DNA of 64,000 nucleotides from Acanthaster planci (lineage: Eukaryota; Echinodermata; Asteroidea; Valvatida; Acanthasteridae): positions 1,498,250-1,562,249 of the forward strand of contig NW_019091400.1 in NCBI RefSeq assembly GCF_001949145.1. The letters run 5' to 3'. Positions 24,000 to 57,022 of this stretch are shown in pieces (position 1 is the stretch's first letter; each line of letters opens with the position of its first letter). Under the pieces are notes generated by a model that was not told the origin of the DNA, ran no database searches, and saw only the letters and a program-made list of their open reading frames with translations. A program made the position numbers and the translations under genes.

Positions 24000-26900
24000 T
24001 TCCCCTTCTCTGAAAAAGAAGTTTAGAGGCATTTCAGAGTTAGAGTCATCTGTCATAAAAGGAACAGTTAAGGAAACATTTTACAAAAATCCAACTTAAA
24101 ATCATGTTCCCGGTTCAAGAAAAATTAGTATTTTCACCGAGTGTTCTTAACTGCACGAAAATAAAGGAATGTCCAATTTAGGTGTAACGTAAGTGGGTGT
24201 CTTTATGCGCCAATGTATACAATAGCAGCACGCACCGCTAGTCTGCGCACTTCACATAATGAACAGCCATTTTGTTTCCAAAATCTGAAGCTGACGCTTC
24301 TTTCTCTATGTACAGCTCTGCATTCATAGCGTCTAAGGAGAGTAACTACAGCGGTACGTGGGCAGGTTTTTATTTCGAGCGCTGAATGGAGTGTCTACAT
24401 TTTATTAAACTGGATACACTATCTATGGGTGTGAGTGTGTTTTGAGGTATTGTCCATAATAGAACAGATTAAGAACAACGTTCTTTGTTCAATTGTTTCT
24501 GACCATCTCGAAATGTAAGGAACTGTTGTGAGTGTTTTGTATTGTGGGGCAGTATCCACTTGAAAAATTTGGATTTAAACCCGTGAATTCCCTCCTCTGA
24601 CAAGATACCGCTGTTTGGTTGGACCCCACTAACCCCGTCCCATAATTCCTTGCAGAGTCGCTACTGCTCCGAACCCTACCTCGTCCTGTTTGTAAACCAA
24701 CGCCCGCAATCACCTGCAACTTCTCTCTCCCGAAAGTGCAACACCAATATGAAGCCAACTGTCAACAGTTACCTTCGAGACAGCCCCCCCTTAAAAAAAA
24801 CTCCTGAAAATAAAGCCTATCCCATGCAGAGGCCAGCATCTCCCATTGTTCGTTGCGCGAAAACAGTGTAAATTTGAAATGAGAGCCTAGGGCAAATCTC
24901 TCAAAGAGGCCAGCCGAGCGTGGAATGAGATTAGGGTGAGCCCTCGGTACAAGGTAAAAAAAAAGTTTCGGCATTGCCGGGCAGACTGAATGATTTTAGG
25001 ATTTTCCCTCGGGGACTCTGAGCAGATTGTTCCTGGGCTGTGGTGTGCCTCTCTCCATCCGTCTCCCGGTCTACAGTACTTGCCTGCTGCCTGTCTGATG
25101 ATGAATTTCTGCTCTTGAGTTGGGGTCGATCATTTTATCCCTGGTACACAGAGAAGCCTCCGCCTTGAGAAACGACCAATGCCTCTACTAGAATAGTCTA
25201 CCGCGGAGGTTTTAGTTTAAAAATAGCTGTGAGGAAGTAACTGTTACCATGGGTCACGGTTGTCACGTGTCCTTGGACTGAAATCGACGCCTTTTGTCCT
25301 AAAAACAGAAACACTCTCGTGTTGGTAAATGAAAGACGTTTTCTAAATTCAGTATTCGACGACTGCCATAGAAGATATAAACCAATAACATTATAGGTGC
25401 TGAACTGGGGTAGTGGTCAAAATTAGGAAAGACATTTTCGAGAGCAGGTAGAGAACAGAGGGGGACACCGAAAGCGCCAGACGGAGAAAAAGGTAGGGAG
25501 GCACACGGATAAATATAGACGCAAGCATGACGGGTGACTTTTTCCAATTCACAAGATCTGTTGACACTATGTAGATTATTCATACAGAATCGGATATCAC
25601 AATTTTTTCCTTACTGTAGTTTCTAATGTTCGATTTTCGGTGCTCGATTTTCGGCGAAAAGGTTAGCGTCTTTCTTACACAACCTGAAAGACACATTAAA
25701 CAAACAAACAAAACGAGAGAAACAGGCACACACAACCGTAAAAGGAGCGCTCTTTTTTGAGGTGAAAAACGCAGTTCTTCTGAAAGGAGCATGGAACGAA
25801 TTGAAAAATCAAAGCGCTTGACCTTCGGGGGGGGCAAACTGTGGTGTCTGGAAGAGATACATCTTCGAGCCAAAAGGACTGTCTCACTAGTTGGCTAAAT
25901 TTGAAAGTAGGTACAGGTGCACCCCCCCTTTTTTGCTGCGAAACTTGAGTTTAGCAATTTAACACAACTAAACACTTCTCGGTATTAGTCCGTATGTTAT
26001 CGTAAATATCGAACATGTTTAGACTACTGATAATTGTTATTATCAATTAAACATTAGAGTTTGGGAACTTGACACAAAAGTACAACTTCCAAACATTTCA
26101 GCAAATGATAGCGAGACAGTTTTTTTTACAGATAGAATTAATGTTGGCTCAATCCACCATTCACATAAACAAGATTACCCCCAAACCCCAAAACGGCTGA
26201 ATTTGGTACAAAGTATTAAACAGATTCCGAAAAATACAGAAAGCTCCCAGCCAACATCCTGGTCGTCCAGCGGTTGACCCCATCAGGGAATCACCTACCA
26301 GAGCTGGTCCCGCACCTGTGCCTCGTTGTCCCCACACAGCCCGTAATCCCAGTGATGTTTGCGTGTGATTTGGGGGCCTGATGGGGCAAACACGAGTAAA
26401 GAAAAAAAATGGAGACAAAAGAAAAAAAATCATAAACGCATGAAAACACAAAAGACACTACAATGGCCTAATCCAGTTAATAACGTGCACGAAAAGCAGA
26501 TTCGCTAACCGGATTAAAAAAAATCGCCACCAGACGTCAACGTACTTTTCAAAATATGATTCCATTTCATGTGTTTCTTTTTCTGTCGACTTTTTGTGGG
26601 GTGAAAATTTTCGTCATTGATTGTAAGATTGTAAGACCGCTGATTTAACCTTCCGAACAAAAAAGAGAACGAGTTCGCTTTTTGTGTAATTTGGTTTCAG
26701 ATTATAATATTTTTCGTCTTTTGTGTACAGCTTTGGCCATCGAGTTATTTCCTGAAAGGATTGCTTTCCAAATGGCGTATTTTTAGCATGGTTCACAGTT
26801 TCGATTTTTGCTGCATTGGCAACATAATGAAGGACTCTCCTTCTATCCAATATATTACAGAAAAATATATTATTTAGTTTTGAGGGCTTGGCTTTGTGAA

Positions 26901-27366
26901 CCGCCAAAGACGATTGTAATCTCTGCCCTCGCTGATTTGCCAAGATTTCGGCTTTTATGTTTGTCATTTTCTGGCGTTTTTATTCGGGGATTTTCTGCAA
27001 ATCGGTGCGTGCACGCAAGCGATAGTTCTTTTTGAGTGTAACCCAGCGTGCTTAACACAGACATAAAAGGCCGCCCGAATATGTGTTGGAGTCGCCCGCT
27101 TGCACTTTTCTGGTGGGGTTGTCCCCGTGCCCCGTTCTGTCACGTGACACTCAGGTTCCAGACACCATATTTCCATGACATGTCGAGATGAATATTCCTC
27201 AATCGAATTCAATCTCTTTTGGGGACTGATTTTTCCACTCTGAGCGTAAATAGCTATGGACAAGAAATGCTTATTTTTTTGTTCTGGTTGAAATTATTTC
27301 GGTGACAGGACGGCTCTTGAACCATGAGCAATTCAGACACCAAAACGGCATCGGCAGTTTGTTAAA

Positions 27367-27408
27367 ACTATTAGACTCATGCATTTCTAGAGGCATGAGT
27401 CTAATAGT
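27367..27408. repeat. Perfect inverted repeat, 16-bp arms
   Basis: ACTATTAGACTCATGC is followed after a ten-base loop by its exact reverse complement. This is the longest perfect hairpin seen in the window. It is shorter than a normal pre-miRNA stem, so a palindrome-forming replication event or a tiny element remnant is more likely. Confidence 0.8.
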
Positions 27409-27845
27409 CTGGTCTATTTTTCCAAAGACAGTGAGCGGAACGTCAATTATTGTTTTGCGTTTGTTTCTATAGAATCTTATTTTTTGAACAGGATGATGTG
27501 ACCATCACTGGCGTTTTGTGCGGATGAGCGCTAGTCCTTCGGATTACTTCACGGTTTCGACAAAATTACACGCGCCCTTATAATAAGATTGTACACGCGT
27601 AATAGACTTGCTCGCATTCTTTTTTGGCTCGTTGTAAGCACAAAGCTCACGTGATGAGCAGATTCGAAAATCCGGGGCCTCCTGCTCATCCCTCAGGGCT
27701 TGTCAACCACGACAAATTTTGCTTAGTGGGCAATCGGCAACTGGGCCCTCGCCCTAGACGGTCAGAACTGATGAATCGGCATTGAGTCGTGTATCGAACC
27801 ACACGCCAAGCTACACCCTGCAACCGGTACACGGAAGAAAGTACG

Positions 27846-27905
27846 TCAGCACAGAGCTAGAGCACTTGCCTGGCAAACACCGGGCAGCAGGTTCAACCAA
27901 ACTTG
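27846..27905 (+). repeat. tRNA-like sequence, probably a decayed SINE head
   Basis: AGCTAGAGCACTTGCCTGGC resembles the A-box and D/anticodon region of tRNAs and tRNA-derived SINEs. It is followed at the right spacing by a B-box-like GGTTCAACC. The acceptor and T stems do not pair convincingly, so I do not call a functional tRNA. Confidence 0.35.
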
Positions 27906-30900
27906 CCGCTAGCCTCAGGCCGCCCGTACCATACCTTGCCCAACAAACTAAAGCTGTGGTTTTCCCTCTGTCATAATCCCCTTCTATTTTTCTGGCGAAT
28001 AATTATGATTTGACATGACCGCTGTAACAGCCACGATAAAGGCCCGAAGCCTTCTCCCCCCCCCCTTTTTCAAGTGATTTTTGTCAGGACAGAATTAACG
28101 ACAAGGCAGACAGTTTTTCTTTCATACGTCCAGGAGTTCAGCGATTATCATGATTAGTGGCCCTAAGTCGCAGGGCCGAACAACGCTGAACCGGAAACCC
28201 GGAGCACTTGTGGTTGTGGGGATTAACAAATCTTTGGGTCACTTTCGGATGTTTTTGTTGACTGGAAAGTCATATTTTGCTAACCTTAAAAGTGCAGCCG
28301 ATCTGTCCCGAGTCACGTGGCCTGCATTGTTCAACTGTGAGCGGCGCTTTGAAGAGAAGCGGTAACTATGTTACAAACTAACAAACAACTCCGGCGATGA
28401 CAGAAAAATAACAGCCGGCTAGTAGTCTGTCTAGAGTCATCAGACAAACAGTACATTCACACTTGTGGTTCGAGTGATTAAAACTAACTGTTATTTACTC
28501 TGTTAGCTCAGCCCAAATTCTATGTCTAAATTCCGGCTTTTTTCCCAATTATTTGGTAAAATAAAGCATTCTGTGGTAAAATAACCGGATATCTCAAAAC
28601 TTGTGGGACTCACTGGATTACATTTTGCACACAAACCAAAATCGAAAAACACCAATGACAAAGCCGAATTCCACAATAACACGAGCAGGATCGACGGATG
28701 AGAAATTACATCTCTCCAACGCATTACTTGTGGTACTATTTGTTTCCATTTTCAGACTTCAATATTTTTCTGGCGACACTTAGCATAAGTAAATCCTAGA
28801 ATTTGTTGAACTTTCATAGGTATGTATTGTCGATCACTCAAGTTTCCCGTTGAGTGTGTTTGTCAACATTTCTACTGGTAAAGGAAATAACTTCAACAGG
28901 AAACCCAAAAAGCCACCCTCACACGCAAATAAAGTGTTTCATAATTTCATATAGATAGAAAATGCCCAATTCAAGTGTCCGCTTCGTTGAATTATGTTTC
29001 AGAAATCAAAGCTTTTTAAAACGTGTTGTCAAACATAATCTCATTAATTATTAAAATACAAATCTTGTGCACGACATTAATATTCGTTCGCTGGTGGCAA
29101 GTCGTTACTTGAAGTAATTAAACCATTTTGGGGCATGCCAGATGATTGTGTATGCTTGCCATTGTACATGCAAGCGGCTTGGATATCCCGTGCGCCAATT
29201 AAGGCCTACACTGATACTCCTGTCAAAATACACGAATACTACATGAAAATACACAAGTCGGCGACCGTGGCGTTGATTGGGCCGAGTGCCGGATTACTGG
29301 CCGCGAGCTCAACCGCCCGGGCAGGCCCGTTTATCAAGTGTTTACCCGCTGGTCGCTTCATTCGTCGCAGGAAACCCCCGGTCCCGTGTAACATCAGAAT
29401 CCGCGGGAGTCGCAGTTGTCGTCATTTCGCTCGGTTTCAACGGCCGGGTTCCTATCTTCTCTCTGCCCCCCCATCCCTTGGCTATCCCTTGAGCGCGTAA
29501 ACACGCTACAAAACTAACATCTTTGGAGTCTCTTCGACTTGGAGGAGGGGTGCTTTGGTGCTGAATGGGCAGTACGGAATGGAGGAAATTGTCTTTAGGT
29601 GGTGATGACTTGAGGAAGAAGAAACGTGGGTGATGACGACAGTAATGCAAGTGCTTGGTGGTTATTGTGTCAATAGTTTTGCAGGTGGTATGGTTGTGAA
29701 AGTGAGCAAAACGAACGCGAGGACGGTACTAAGTGTCACTATGATGGTGAAAATGCCAACAACGGTAAAGTGGACCGTGAAACAATGTTAACTTCAAGAA
29801 GACAGTGAATGTATCCGTCGTAATTTTGTTTTCTTTTTTCAAAACCGATAAGCCTCCGCCAGTTCTCAAATTGAAAAACACACAAGTGGTGCTCTCTTAA
29901 TAGCAAGCAATACACTTTGAATAGAAACGTTGAGTAATTTTATCCATGCACATGGAACTCCGTTGCGCTGTCTTTTCTCGGTGTAAGTACAGCTGGAGGG
30001 GAAAAAAGAGAAGAAATCAAGACACGTCAATGAAAAAAAAAACATCCATCTTAGAGAAAAGCCAATTCCGTTCTTCATTTTTAGTCCTTTCCTGTTTAGC
30101 TTGTTTGCCCAAGCAAGTATCGGCAGTTACTCAAATAGCCGAAGGTAGGCCTGGATATGCGTGTATACACTAACGGTTCAGTTTTCTCTACGATTGTTGA
30201 CAGAACTCGGGACATCGACACCCGCCCAAGTGTGCCCAAATAAACTCCGACGAAACTCCGATTTTCGGCTGCGATTTCAAGGATTCTTCTGGCGGGACAG
30301 GACCGACAGTTCTTGGGCAGTTCTCAGGGTGTCGGCTGGCGAGGAGCGTATTTGGCCGTGAGCGCGTAAACCACACGCGGGATACTGTATCAGAGTGGCT
30401 TTAGCTTCTACGTAGCATTTTCCCCTGTACGCTAAAATCAACTAGGCTTGAGTTGAAAAGGGAAGCTTATGAAAATTTTGAAAGTCTGGAAGACCGTTAA
30501 GTCTCACTTACTTATAGTCTTTCACCAATGTAAACTTGGTTCAAAATTGATTGTGGAGTGCATTTTTCAAACCACACACACGTTCGGTGGCATTTTTAGC
30601 AGCATAATAATCGTTGTCATGCATATAATTATGTTTATCTAATATTTTTAAGGAGCCGAATTTTGAAAATGGTCTTGTATGGCTTCACCGCAACCTCAAC
30701 GGGAAGGAATTCACAATCAAATCCGTGTACGTGTATGTGTTTCCATAGAATCACAACATGATGATCTTTGAGGCTTAACACTGGCTTTATTTTGTGTACT
30801 GCGCTCTCAACATTCCCGTTTGCCCAAGCCCCAGGAGCTGTCAGCGAGCGGTGGCCGAGGCAGACGCGGGTGAAAAGAACCAGTTGCCCCGTCTGTCCGA

Positions 30901-31531
30901 AGGGGGGATGGGCGTAAATCGTTTAACACCATGAAGTAATACGCTGTGAGTTTATGAGGGTATAGTATTTCATCCGCCCCCGTGGATTTGTGTTTAAACT
31001 TGAGGATCGAGGGCCCCCGTAGGGGCATAGTTTCACATCCGTCGGTTTTGTTATGCTTTGTTTTGTTTTCAACAACAATTTTCTGATGCAAGGGGAAAAC
31101 AGTGACCTTCTGACCGGCCAGAGATAAGCAGACTCCCACCATGGACGAAGCTGACACGTTTATTCGCCACAAACTGAAAAGAAAACGAAGCGTTAAAATC
31201 CTTTCGCTCAGAACATTCCGTTTTCTGTTATGAGCAGGTGCTGCGGCGCATGCGTCGTGAAGATTTTTAAGAGGGACTGCCCACACTTTCGGATAGTTCC
31301 TATTCCTTAGCCGATCCCGGGAGCGGGGTTTGGAGGGGCGGCCGGAATGTTTGGAAGAGGTTTGGTGTTTCTGTTCGCCCGCTCAATCGTTTTTTTTTAT
31401 CTTTATTAACATTTCGACTGTTTCAGACAGCTAATTGTTGAATGCACTTGTAGAAATCGTGGGTAAACTGAAACTCGAATTGACATCCAAAAGTTAACGC
31501 AGTACGCGTGGTAATTATCGGAAAAAGACAT

Positions 31532-31546
31532 AGCGCCACCTAGTGC
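31532..31546. promoter_or_regulatory. CTCF-like motif
   Basis: AGCGCCACCTAGTGC matches the reverse complement of the bilaterian CTCF core (GCCMYCTRSTGG) at all but the last position. It lies between the DMRTA gene and the TRIM23/C19orf44 pair, where a domain boundary would make sense. Binding is inferred from the motif alone. Confidence 0.4.
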
Positions 31547-33596
31547 TAGAAAAGCGTAAGTTTCTCACCCACCACCGTAAGTAATCATCTCCTATCAACA
31601 GCCTCATTGTATTTTTATCTCAAAACTCTTTTGTGGACTGTTGCGAAGGTAATCTACACCAGTATCGCAGCGGCTTACTCTCTGGGGACTAGAAGTCTTA
31701 GGGTAAAAATCACTCTTGAAATAGTTTGAAAATAAAGCTCTTCCAGTGGAAACTCGAGTAAAATCTCGATCTATTGGCGTGAAAAAATTTCCCTCGAATT
31801 GAGAAACTTCAGTGCTCACAGAATGCACGTGACTGCCTTTACATAGTCCAGATGAATTCTGAACTTGTCGTTGCTCAAAGCTATCACTGAACACACTGCA
31901 TGCTAAAGACCGGATACCAAGTGATTTAGAGCCTAACCAGGCTGAGGTTCCAACCTCTAGCCAACCGCTTCCCTCGTAAAAACGATGGCATGTACGGATA
32001 ATATACGGCCGCGGCATCTGAGGTACATAGCACGCCAAAAGGCATTGGGGGAAGGGGGGCTTTTCCTGGGGTCGTCGAGTCCGGAAGGTTAACTGGCCAC
32101 AGCACCTGATCCTGTCAGATCGGTTGACGGGTACAGCTCCCAGGCAGACCACCGTCCCTGGCGGGTAGTAAAGAGGGCGAGAAAGTGGCAAACATGTCGC
32201 ACTGTTGCCATTGCGTGTTTGACGATAACACCCCCTTTTTGCCCAGCAGGCTGGCCGGCCAGCGGTTGATGATCTTACCGGAAAACCTTCCCAGGACAAA
32301 CATGTCGACGAAGCAGTAAATCAGAACAGTTAAGGACTTGGACTTGTTCTTAACCTCTTGGCAAAACGGTCTTTCCCGTTTTGATGATCTTTAACTTTTC
32401 CACGCTTCACTCTCCCTTTGTTTTTGTCTTGGAGTAGTATACCCAAGGAACCTACACGCTGTGTGAGATGAAAGCACGTAGTGAAGTCACCTCCCCTCTT
32501 TTCATGCCGTTCTTTCTGAACTATAGACTGCCTTGTCTTGCTACTGCGCATCTTGTACTGGGCTGTCCTTTTTGTGTTTGGGTAGGTTGGGGAATGAAAA
32601 GTGGGCGTAGCTTAACTCAAAGAGGAAGGGGTTACATACACGTCAACACCTAAACAAACGATGTTTATGCAAGTAACACCCTGTGGTAAGATTTATTCTT
32701 CAGTCTTGTTCGTTGGTTCATGCGGTCGCAGGGTGCCCAATTGTTTCCTTCTTTGTCAAACCATGGGTCGAACCGTCTGCTGATATACTTTGCTCCCACA
32801 GGGCGAGGCACGAAGGCAGGTGAACATTAACTCCTCTATAATGGATCTCATTCACTCTACCGTTTTAGAGTGATGATCCCACGCACCACATTAAGACTCA
32901 TCACTTTGCACGTGCATAAATTTCTCAAGTTCAATGCCGACATATCAATTCCTTTGAGGGGAGGTTCACCCCTCGGCCGAGCGCGATGCAATTAGTCGGT
33001 CTCGATCTCGGCGATTTTATGGGGCTCACCCAACAAAGCACCTGGCCGTCGTACCGATTAGATCCCCCGTGGGGCCCACCCCTCAGGATCCGGAGACAGT
33101 TTCACACCTTGGCAGGGACACCCCCCCCGCTCACTTTAATATGTCTTTGAGGATGTCTTTTTGATTCCAATCTCTTCCTTCTGTTGGCGTTTCTTGCTTT
33201 CGTCGGCAACAGTTTAACTTTCAAAGGGGGGCCGAGATTTACGAGCCGCGGACGGTTTGATGCGTTCTCAAGGAAGCCGCCGCAGTGCTCGAGTGCCGAG
33301 CAGGTTAGGGTCCGGGGTGATCTCAGCGTCTGTACATTATCCAGAAGTTTCTCATCTTTCTTATTTTTTGTCTCTGAAGAGTTCCCGAGTTCCCTGACCA
33401 ATTAGCAGCTATGACGCAGTGATATATCTGTGACACTGACCTGTGAGACAGGGTCAAAATCATGAACTGGGGCTCGCTCATACCGACGCGGCCTATTGGG
33501 CCTAAACATTGGTGGCGCTAGTTCTAGAACTTTCAGCTGAGGTAATCGTGTGTACGACTTACATCTCGTGTACGAGTTGGACAAGGAAAATTTTGT

Positions 33597-33631
33597 ACCA
33601 TATCCCTACTACGGCTTATTAGGGATATGGT
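33597..33631. repeat. Perfect inverted repeat, 12-bp arms
   Basis: ACCATATCCCTA and its exact reverse complement are separated by eleven bases. No other element features were seen. Confidence 0.7.
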
Positions 33632-34589
33632 GAGCTAACACCGGTTCTTTTCAGAACCACCACTCTTATTGAAGAGACCGATTTTATGTGGTGTACCCGC
33701 AAAACTTCGTTCTCCATACAGCTTCGTGGTGGAGTATTTCCTTCAAAAAAGTTTGAGAAAGGCATTTTGCCCTTCCCAGTGCCAGTATGGGCGGTCAGGA
33801 CGGACGACCACGGGGGGGGGGGACTTTTGGATGCAAAACTGGGATGGGCTTGCACATACCCCGCCTAGCGCCCTTGCATAATGGAACTTTAACATAGAAA
33901 ATCATTTGTTGTCCAGCACTTAGGTAGGCCGGCCTCGCCGATAAAGAGACTACATGTATTGCTGAGTTGAAATTTAACAAATGCAAGCAGTAGTTATTAC
34001 AAACAGGCCTCTACTAAAAGTGAAGCTAAACATCTGTTCCAACTTTTCATCACCCTCTTCTGTGTAATCAATTTAAAAATTGCGTAAAATCACATTCTCC
34101 TTGACGCTGTCCTCACAAGATCGGTAAGCCTGTTGTCTGGAGCTGGTCACAACAGTTCAAAGACTGTCTCAAGAAACACTGTCTTCATTCTCATATCTTT
34201 CCAGACTTTGTTTTTACTTGAAAGTGAATCGATTATACTTGATTTACTCTCAGAAGCCCCACCCCAACACTTAACAGTAACTATCCCCCAAAAGGAGAAC
34301 AAGTCAATTTCAACTTCTTTTTTACTTCCAACTATTCATGTTGATCAATGATTCTAATCTAATATACAAAAAAGGTCCAGTGACACAATGTTGCAGCCAT
34401 GTGACAGATAACATACAATTCAAACTGTCTTACACTAATATGAATACTCTTCATAAAGTTCAAATACAATGTAATACATACCCAATGATTGTAACTCTGC
34501 ATTACATAAGTATCAAAAATCACATATACTATTACACACACACTTTAAACTTCCTGTTCCTCGACCTGTAAAGCGCTCTTGAATGTTAC

Positions 34590-35019
34590 TACAGTCATTT
34601 GCAAAAGTTTAAGACCACCTTGAATTTTATTGGTATTTCTGTCACTGGGCCTGCATTACACTGTCTCATTGAATGATTACTTAACATGATTTTACAGTGG
34701 TGCATAACATCAGTGTAGTGCTATATACCCATTTGAATGAAATTTTTTGCAAAGGCAGGTTTTGTATGACATTTTGTCGGCAAGGCAGCATGGGTAAAAA
34801 AAGCCAGTCTAAGTAATCCGAAATAAGGGATGGCACACGGAATATTAGACGGTTAACATCTCAAATCATGGAAAGTAGTCAAAAATGTTCAACCAAGGTA
34901 CCAACGTTACACATTGAAAATAAACATCAGTTGCCATGATTGATTGGTTTAAGTTTGTTTTTTTCCTTCAGGTCAATGCATTTTCTACGGGTGGTCCTAA
35001 ACTTTTGCAAATGACTGTA
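34590..35019. mobile_element. Tc1/mariner-type MITE with terminal inverted repeats and TA target site
   Basis: The two ends are inverted copies of about 28 bp that differ at one base. Each begins CAGTCATTTGCAAAAGTTTA next to a TA dinucleotide, the target duplicated by Tc1/mariner transposases. The interior is 426 bp, far too short for a complete transposase of roughly 340 residues. An ATGGGTAAAAAAAGC at 34790, soon broken by a stop, may be a remnant of a transposase start, but that is weak. The element is non-autonomous and lies downstream of TRIM23 in intergenic DNA. Confidence 0.85.
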
Positions 35020-36166
35020 CAAGTAACAAATAATGTATTAACACAACTTGTTGCCGAATGCTTCAAAATATTTTTCAGTCCGACAAAAAAAGTACCTATG
35101 CATGCCTACAAAACAGCTTCGTATCCACTTCAACCTGTTTCAACAAGATCCCTGAAACTAAGGTAAGGTACGTCTGCTACAAGTGTACAACTGATTAAGT
35201 TGTAACTAATGAATGAAATAAATGAGAAAAAAAAAAAGAATTTCCTCCATTAAACAATAATGCACAACAGCTGTAAATGTTCAAATATAATTCAGATAAA
35301 TCTTCCGTATCCGTAAGTTCTAGAGATGTCTTTGTGGCGTGACAGTTACGTTTCTATTCTATGACATCGAACTGATAAACTTGAATCTTTGTCAGCTTCA
35401 AGTACAAGTGATATATGCTAGAGGAAATGTAATGTACAACCTTATCACTGTTATGTTTCATGACCAATTTCCGCTGTTGGAGTCAACATGGTCAGCGATT
35501 AAGGACAATTTGTAAGCTCTGTGATTTATTGACAGACAGGAGGGCTTTAAATGTTGGTAATAGTTATTATAATTATTAATCTCAAACCAGGATGCACATG
35601 TTAATCGCACCACAAGATCTCCTTTGATTTCATATTTCAATATCATCAAACAAGGCAAGAAGCCATACTGTTGTGGTATAATATCTTATTCTTGTGCTGC
35701 TTTTCTTACATATATCGACACAGCTTACAGGAAATGTTAACATTGATCAAGCCTTTACCACCCACTTAAAACTGAAATTTTAAGATCAGTTATCCAATTG
35801 TTCAGGATTCTGCAATAAATTTGATAAATTAATAGAGATGATCACCATATACAGAAAACAAATCTGTTAAGGAATAAATAGCACGAACAGGTGCACTTTC
35901 AGTGACACCATAATTATGTTCAATAAAAATATTAAAAAGAGACTATAAAGATTATATGCAGAAGATGGCAGTTAAGATTGTAAATGGGAGGGGCTGAGGA
36001 AAGCCCCCCCACCAATAAAGTTGGCTGTGTCAGCTTAAGTTGTCTCCGAGCAATCAGCCTCGGGTTGAAGTGCACCCTCAACGGCAAAGAAGATACGGCC
36101 TGATGGGAAGTTTTCTGAACAATCTCCTGCACACGCCTGGTGCAAAGACCGCACATGCCAATCGCA

Positions 36167-36210
36167 GACGCCTCAACTTGAAAGTTAAGACGCCTCAACT
36201 TGAAAGTTAA
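36167..36210. repeat. 22-bp exact tandem duplication
   Basis: GACGCCTCAACTTGAAAGTT plus AA occurs twice without change, followed by a partial third unit. Lack of divergence suggests a recent slippage or duplication event. Confidence 0.85.
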
Positions 36211-37226
36211 GACGTCTATTCCAACAGAAATTGGTTGTGCCTCCTCAGTGCATCTCACACCAAACACGCCCCAACAAAGGGCCATGTAAGCGCACTGAGT
36301 TTCCATCATAGGCCATCTCTGTCATGTAAAAACACGCTCGGTGTGGATAGGGGAAATAACTTCATTTGCTTTGCATATGCTACAGCCCTCTTGTGTTGAA
36401 AGGACATCCACTGATGGAAGCTTCTTGACTATGGCTGTGCTCAGATAAACTGGCTGTGGCCGTGAACAGCATATGCGTTGTGTGTTATTTCCAGCCACAG
36501 CTGCTACATTGGGACACAGTCAAATTAGACTGGAGACCTGATCTGAAGGGGACATCTATGATTTCATGGGTTGCAATGCACCATGGCAACCCTTCCTTCC
36601 CTGTGGGTGACCTTAGGGGCCAGAGGTTATCACAGCAGGTAGCTGCCTCACGGAGGCTTTGCACCTGTGATGTTCTCATCCACACTCTCAGAGAGGGTGT
36701 GAGTACAAAGGGTTCCCTTACGTGCGTTCTGATGGTTCAACAGGCTGGTGTTGGCATCACTGCACAAGGTCATTCACCAACAATCCAAGGCCTTTCTGAA
36801 CAACCTCTTACATGGGGCTTATTTGCTTCTGCCTGCAGTATGAGACTAGTAGAGACTTCCATGTCATGTATATACAAACATCCCAAACCCAACTTTTGAG
36901 TGGACGAATCTGGTGACCTTGGCAACACCATCACTGGTCATGTGCAGTGGCCCCCCCACCAAAGTTGGTAAGCAATATTATAACTATTTTATGCAGCCAC
37001 TGTACTGAGATAGTTACTCAGTACAAGATGTGGAACAGCTGCATTCAAGATCTTTAGCTTAGTGTTCAACTTTTGATACAACTATTATGAACGGCAATTC
37101 TAAGAGACCTCACATTTCAAAGTTACACTTTATCCATAAAAGCCAAGTCACTGAAAGCTCAATGTACGTAATGCATAGAAACGTGGAATTTTACAAATCA
37201 ATCAAAACAAATAATGAAAAGCTATT

Positions 37227-57022
<19,796 letters not shown>

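Larger units (their letters stand above)
15851..37226. other. Intergenic DNA between DMRTA and the 3' end of TRIM23
   Basis: No exon of a recognisable protein family is visible. The longest frames (around 18614-19117 plus and 31604-32299 minus) show no domain, no biased composition and no splice context, so I treat them as chance. The stretch includes a CpG-rich island at about 19480-19750, a large triplet-repeat array with an assembly gap (20480-22045), perfect hairpins at 23966-23999, 27367-27408 and 33597-33631, a tRNA-like segment near 27855, a CTCF-like motif at 31532-31546, a MITE at 34590-35019 and a 22-bp tandem duplication at 36167-36210. The part just below 37227 presumably includes the TRIM23 3' UTR, whose end I cannot place. 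Confidence 0.55.

Noticed and set aside
27367-27408. miRNA precursor from the 16-bp hairpin
   Set aside because: The stem is too short for a typical animal pre-miRNA and the flanks do not extend the pairing.
31604-32299. Open frame of 231 codons on the minus strand
   Set aside because: No recognisable domain, no low-complexity or codon bias suggesting coding, no clear splice or promoter context, and GC-rich DNA in which long chance frames occur. Not called as a gene.
36456-36899. Open frame of 147 codons on the plus strand downstream of TRIM23
   Set aside because: Non-ATG start, no domain, no splice signals. Possibly repeat-derived.
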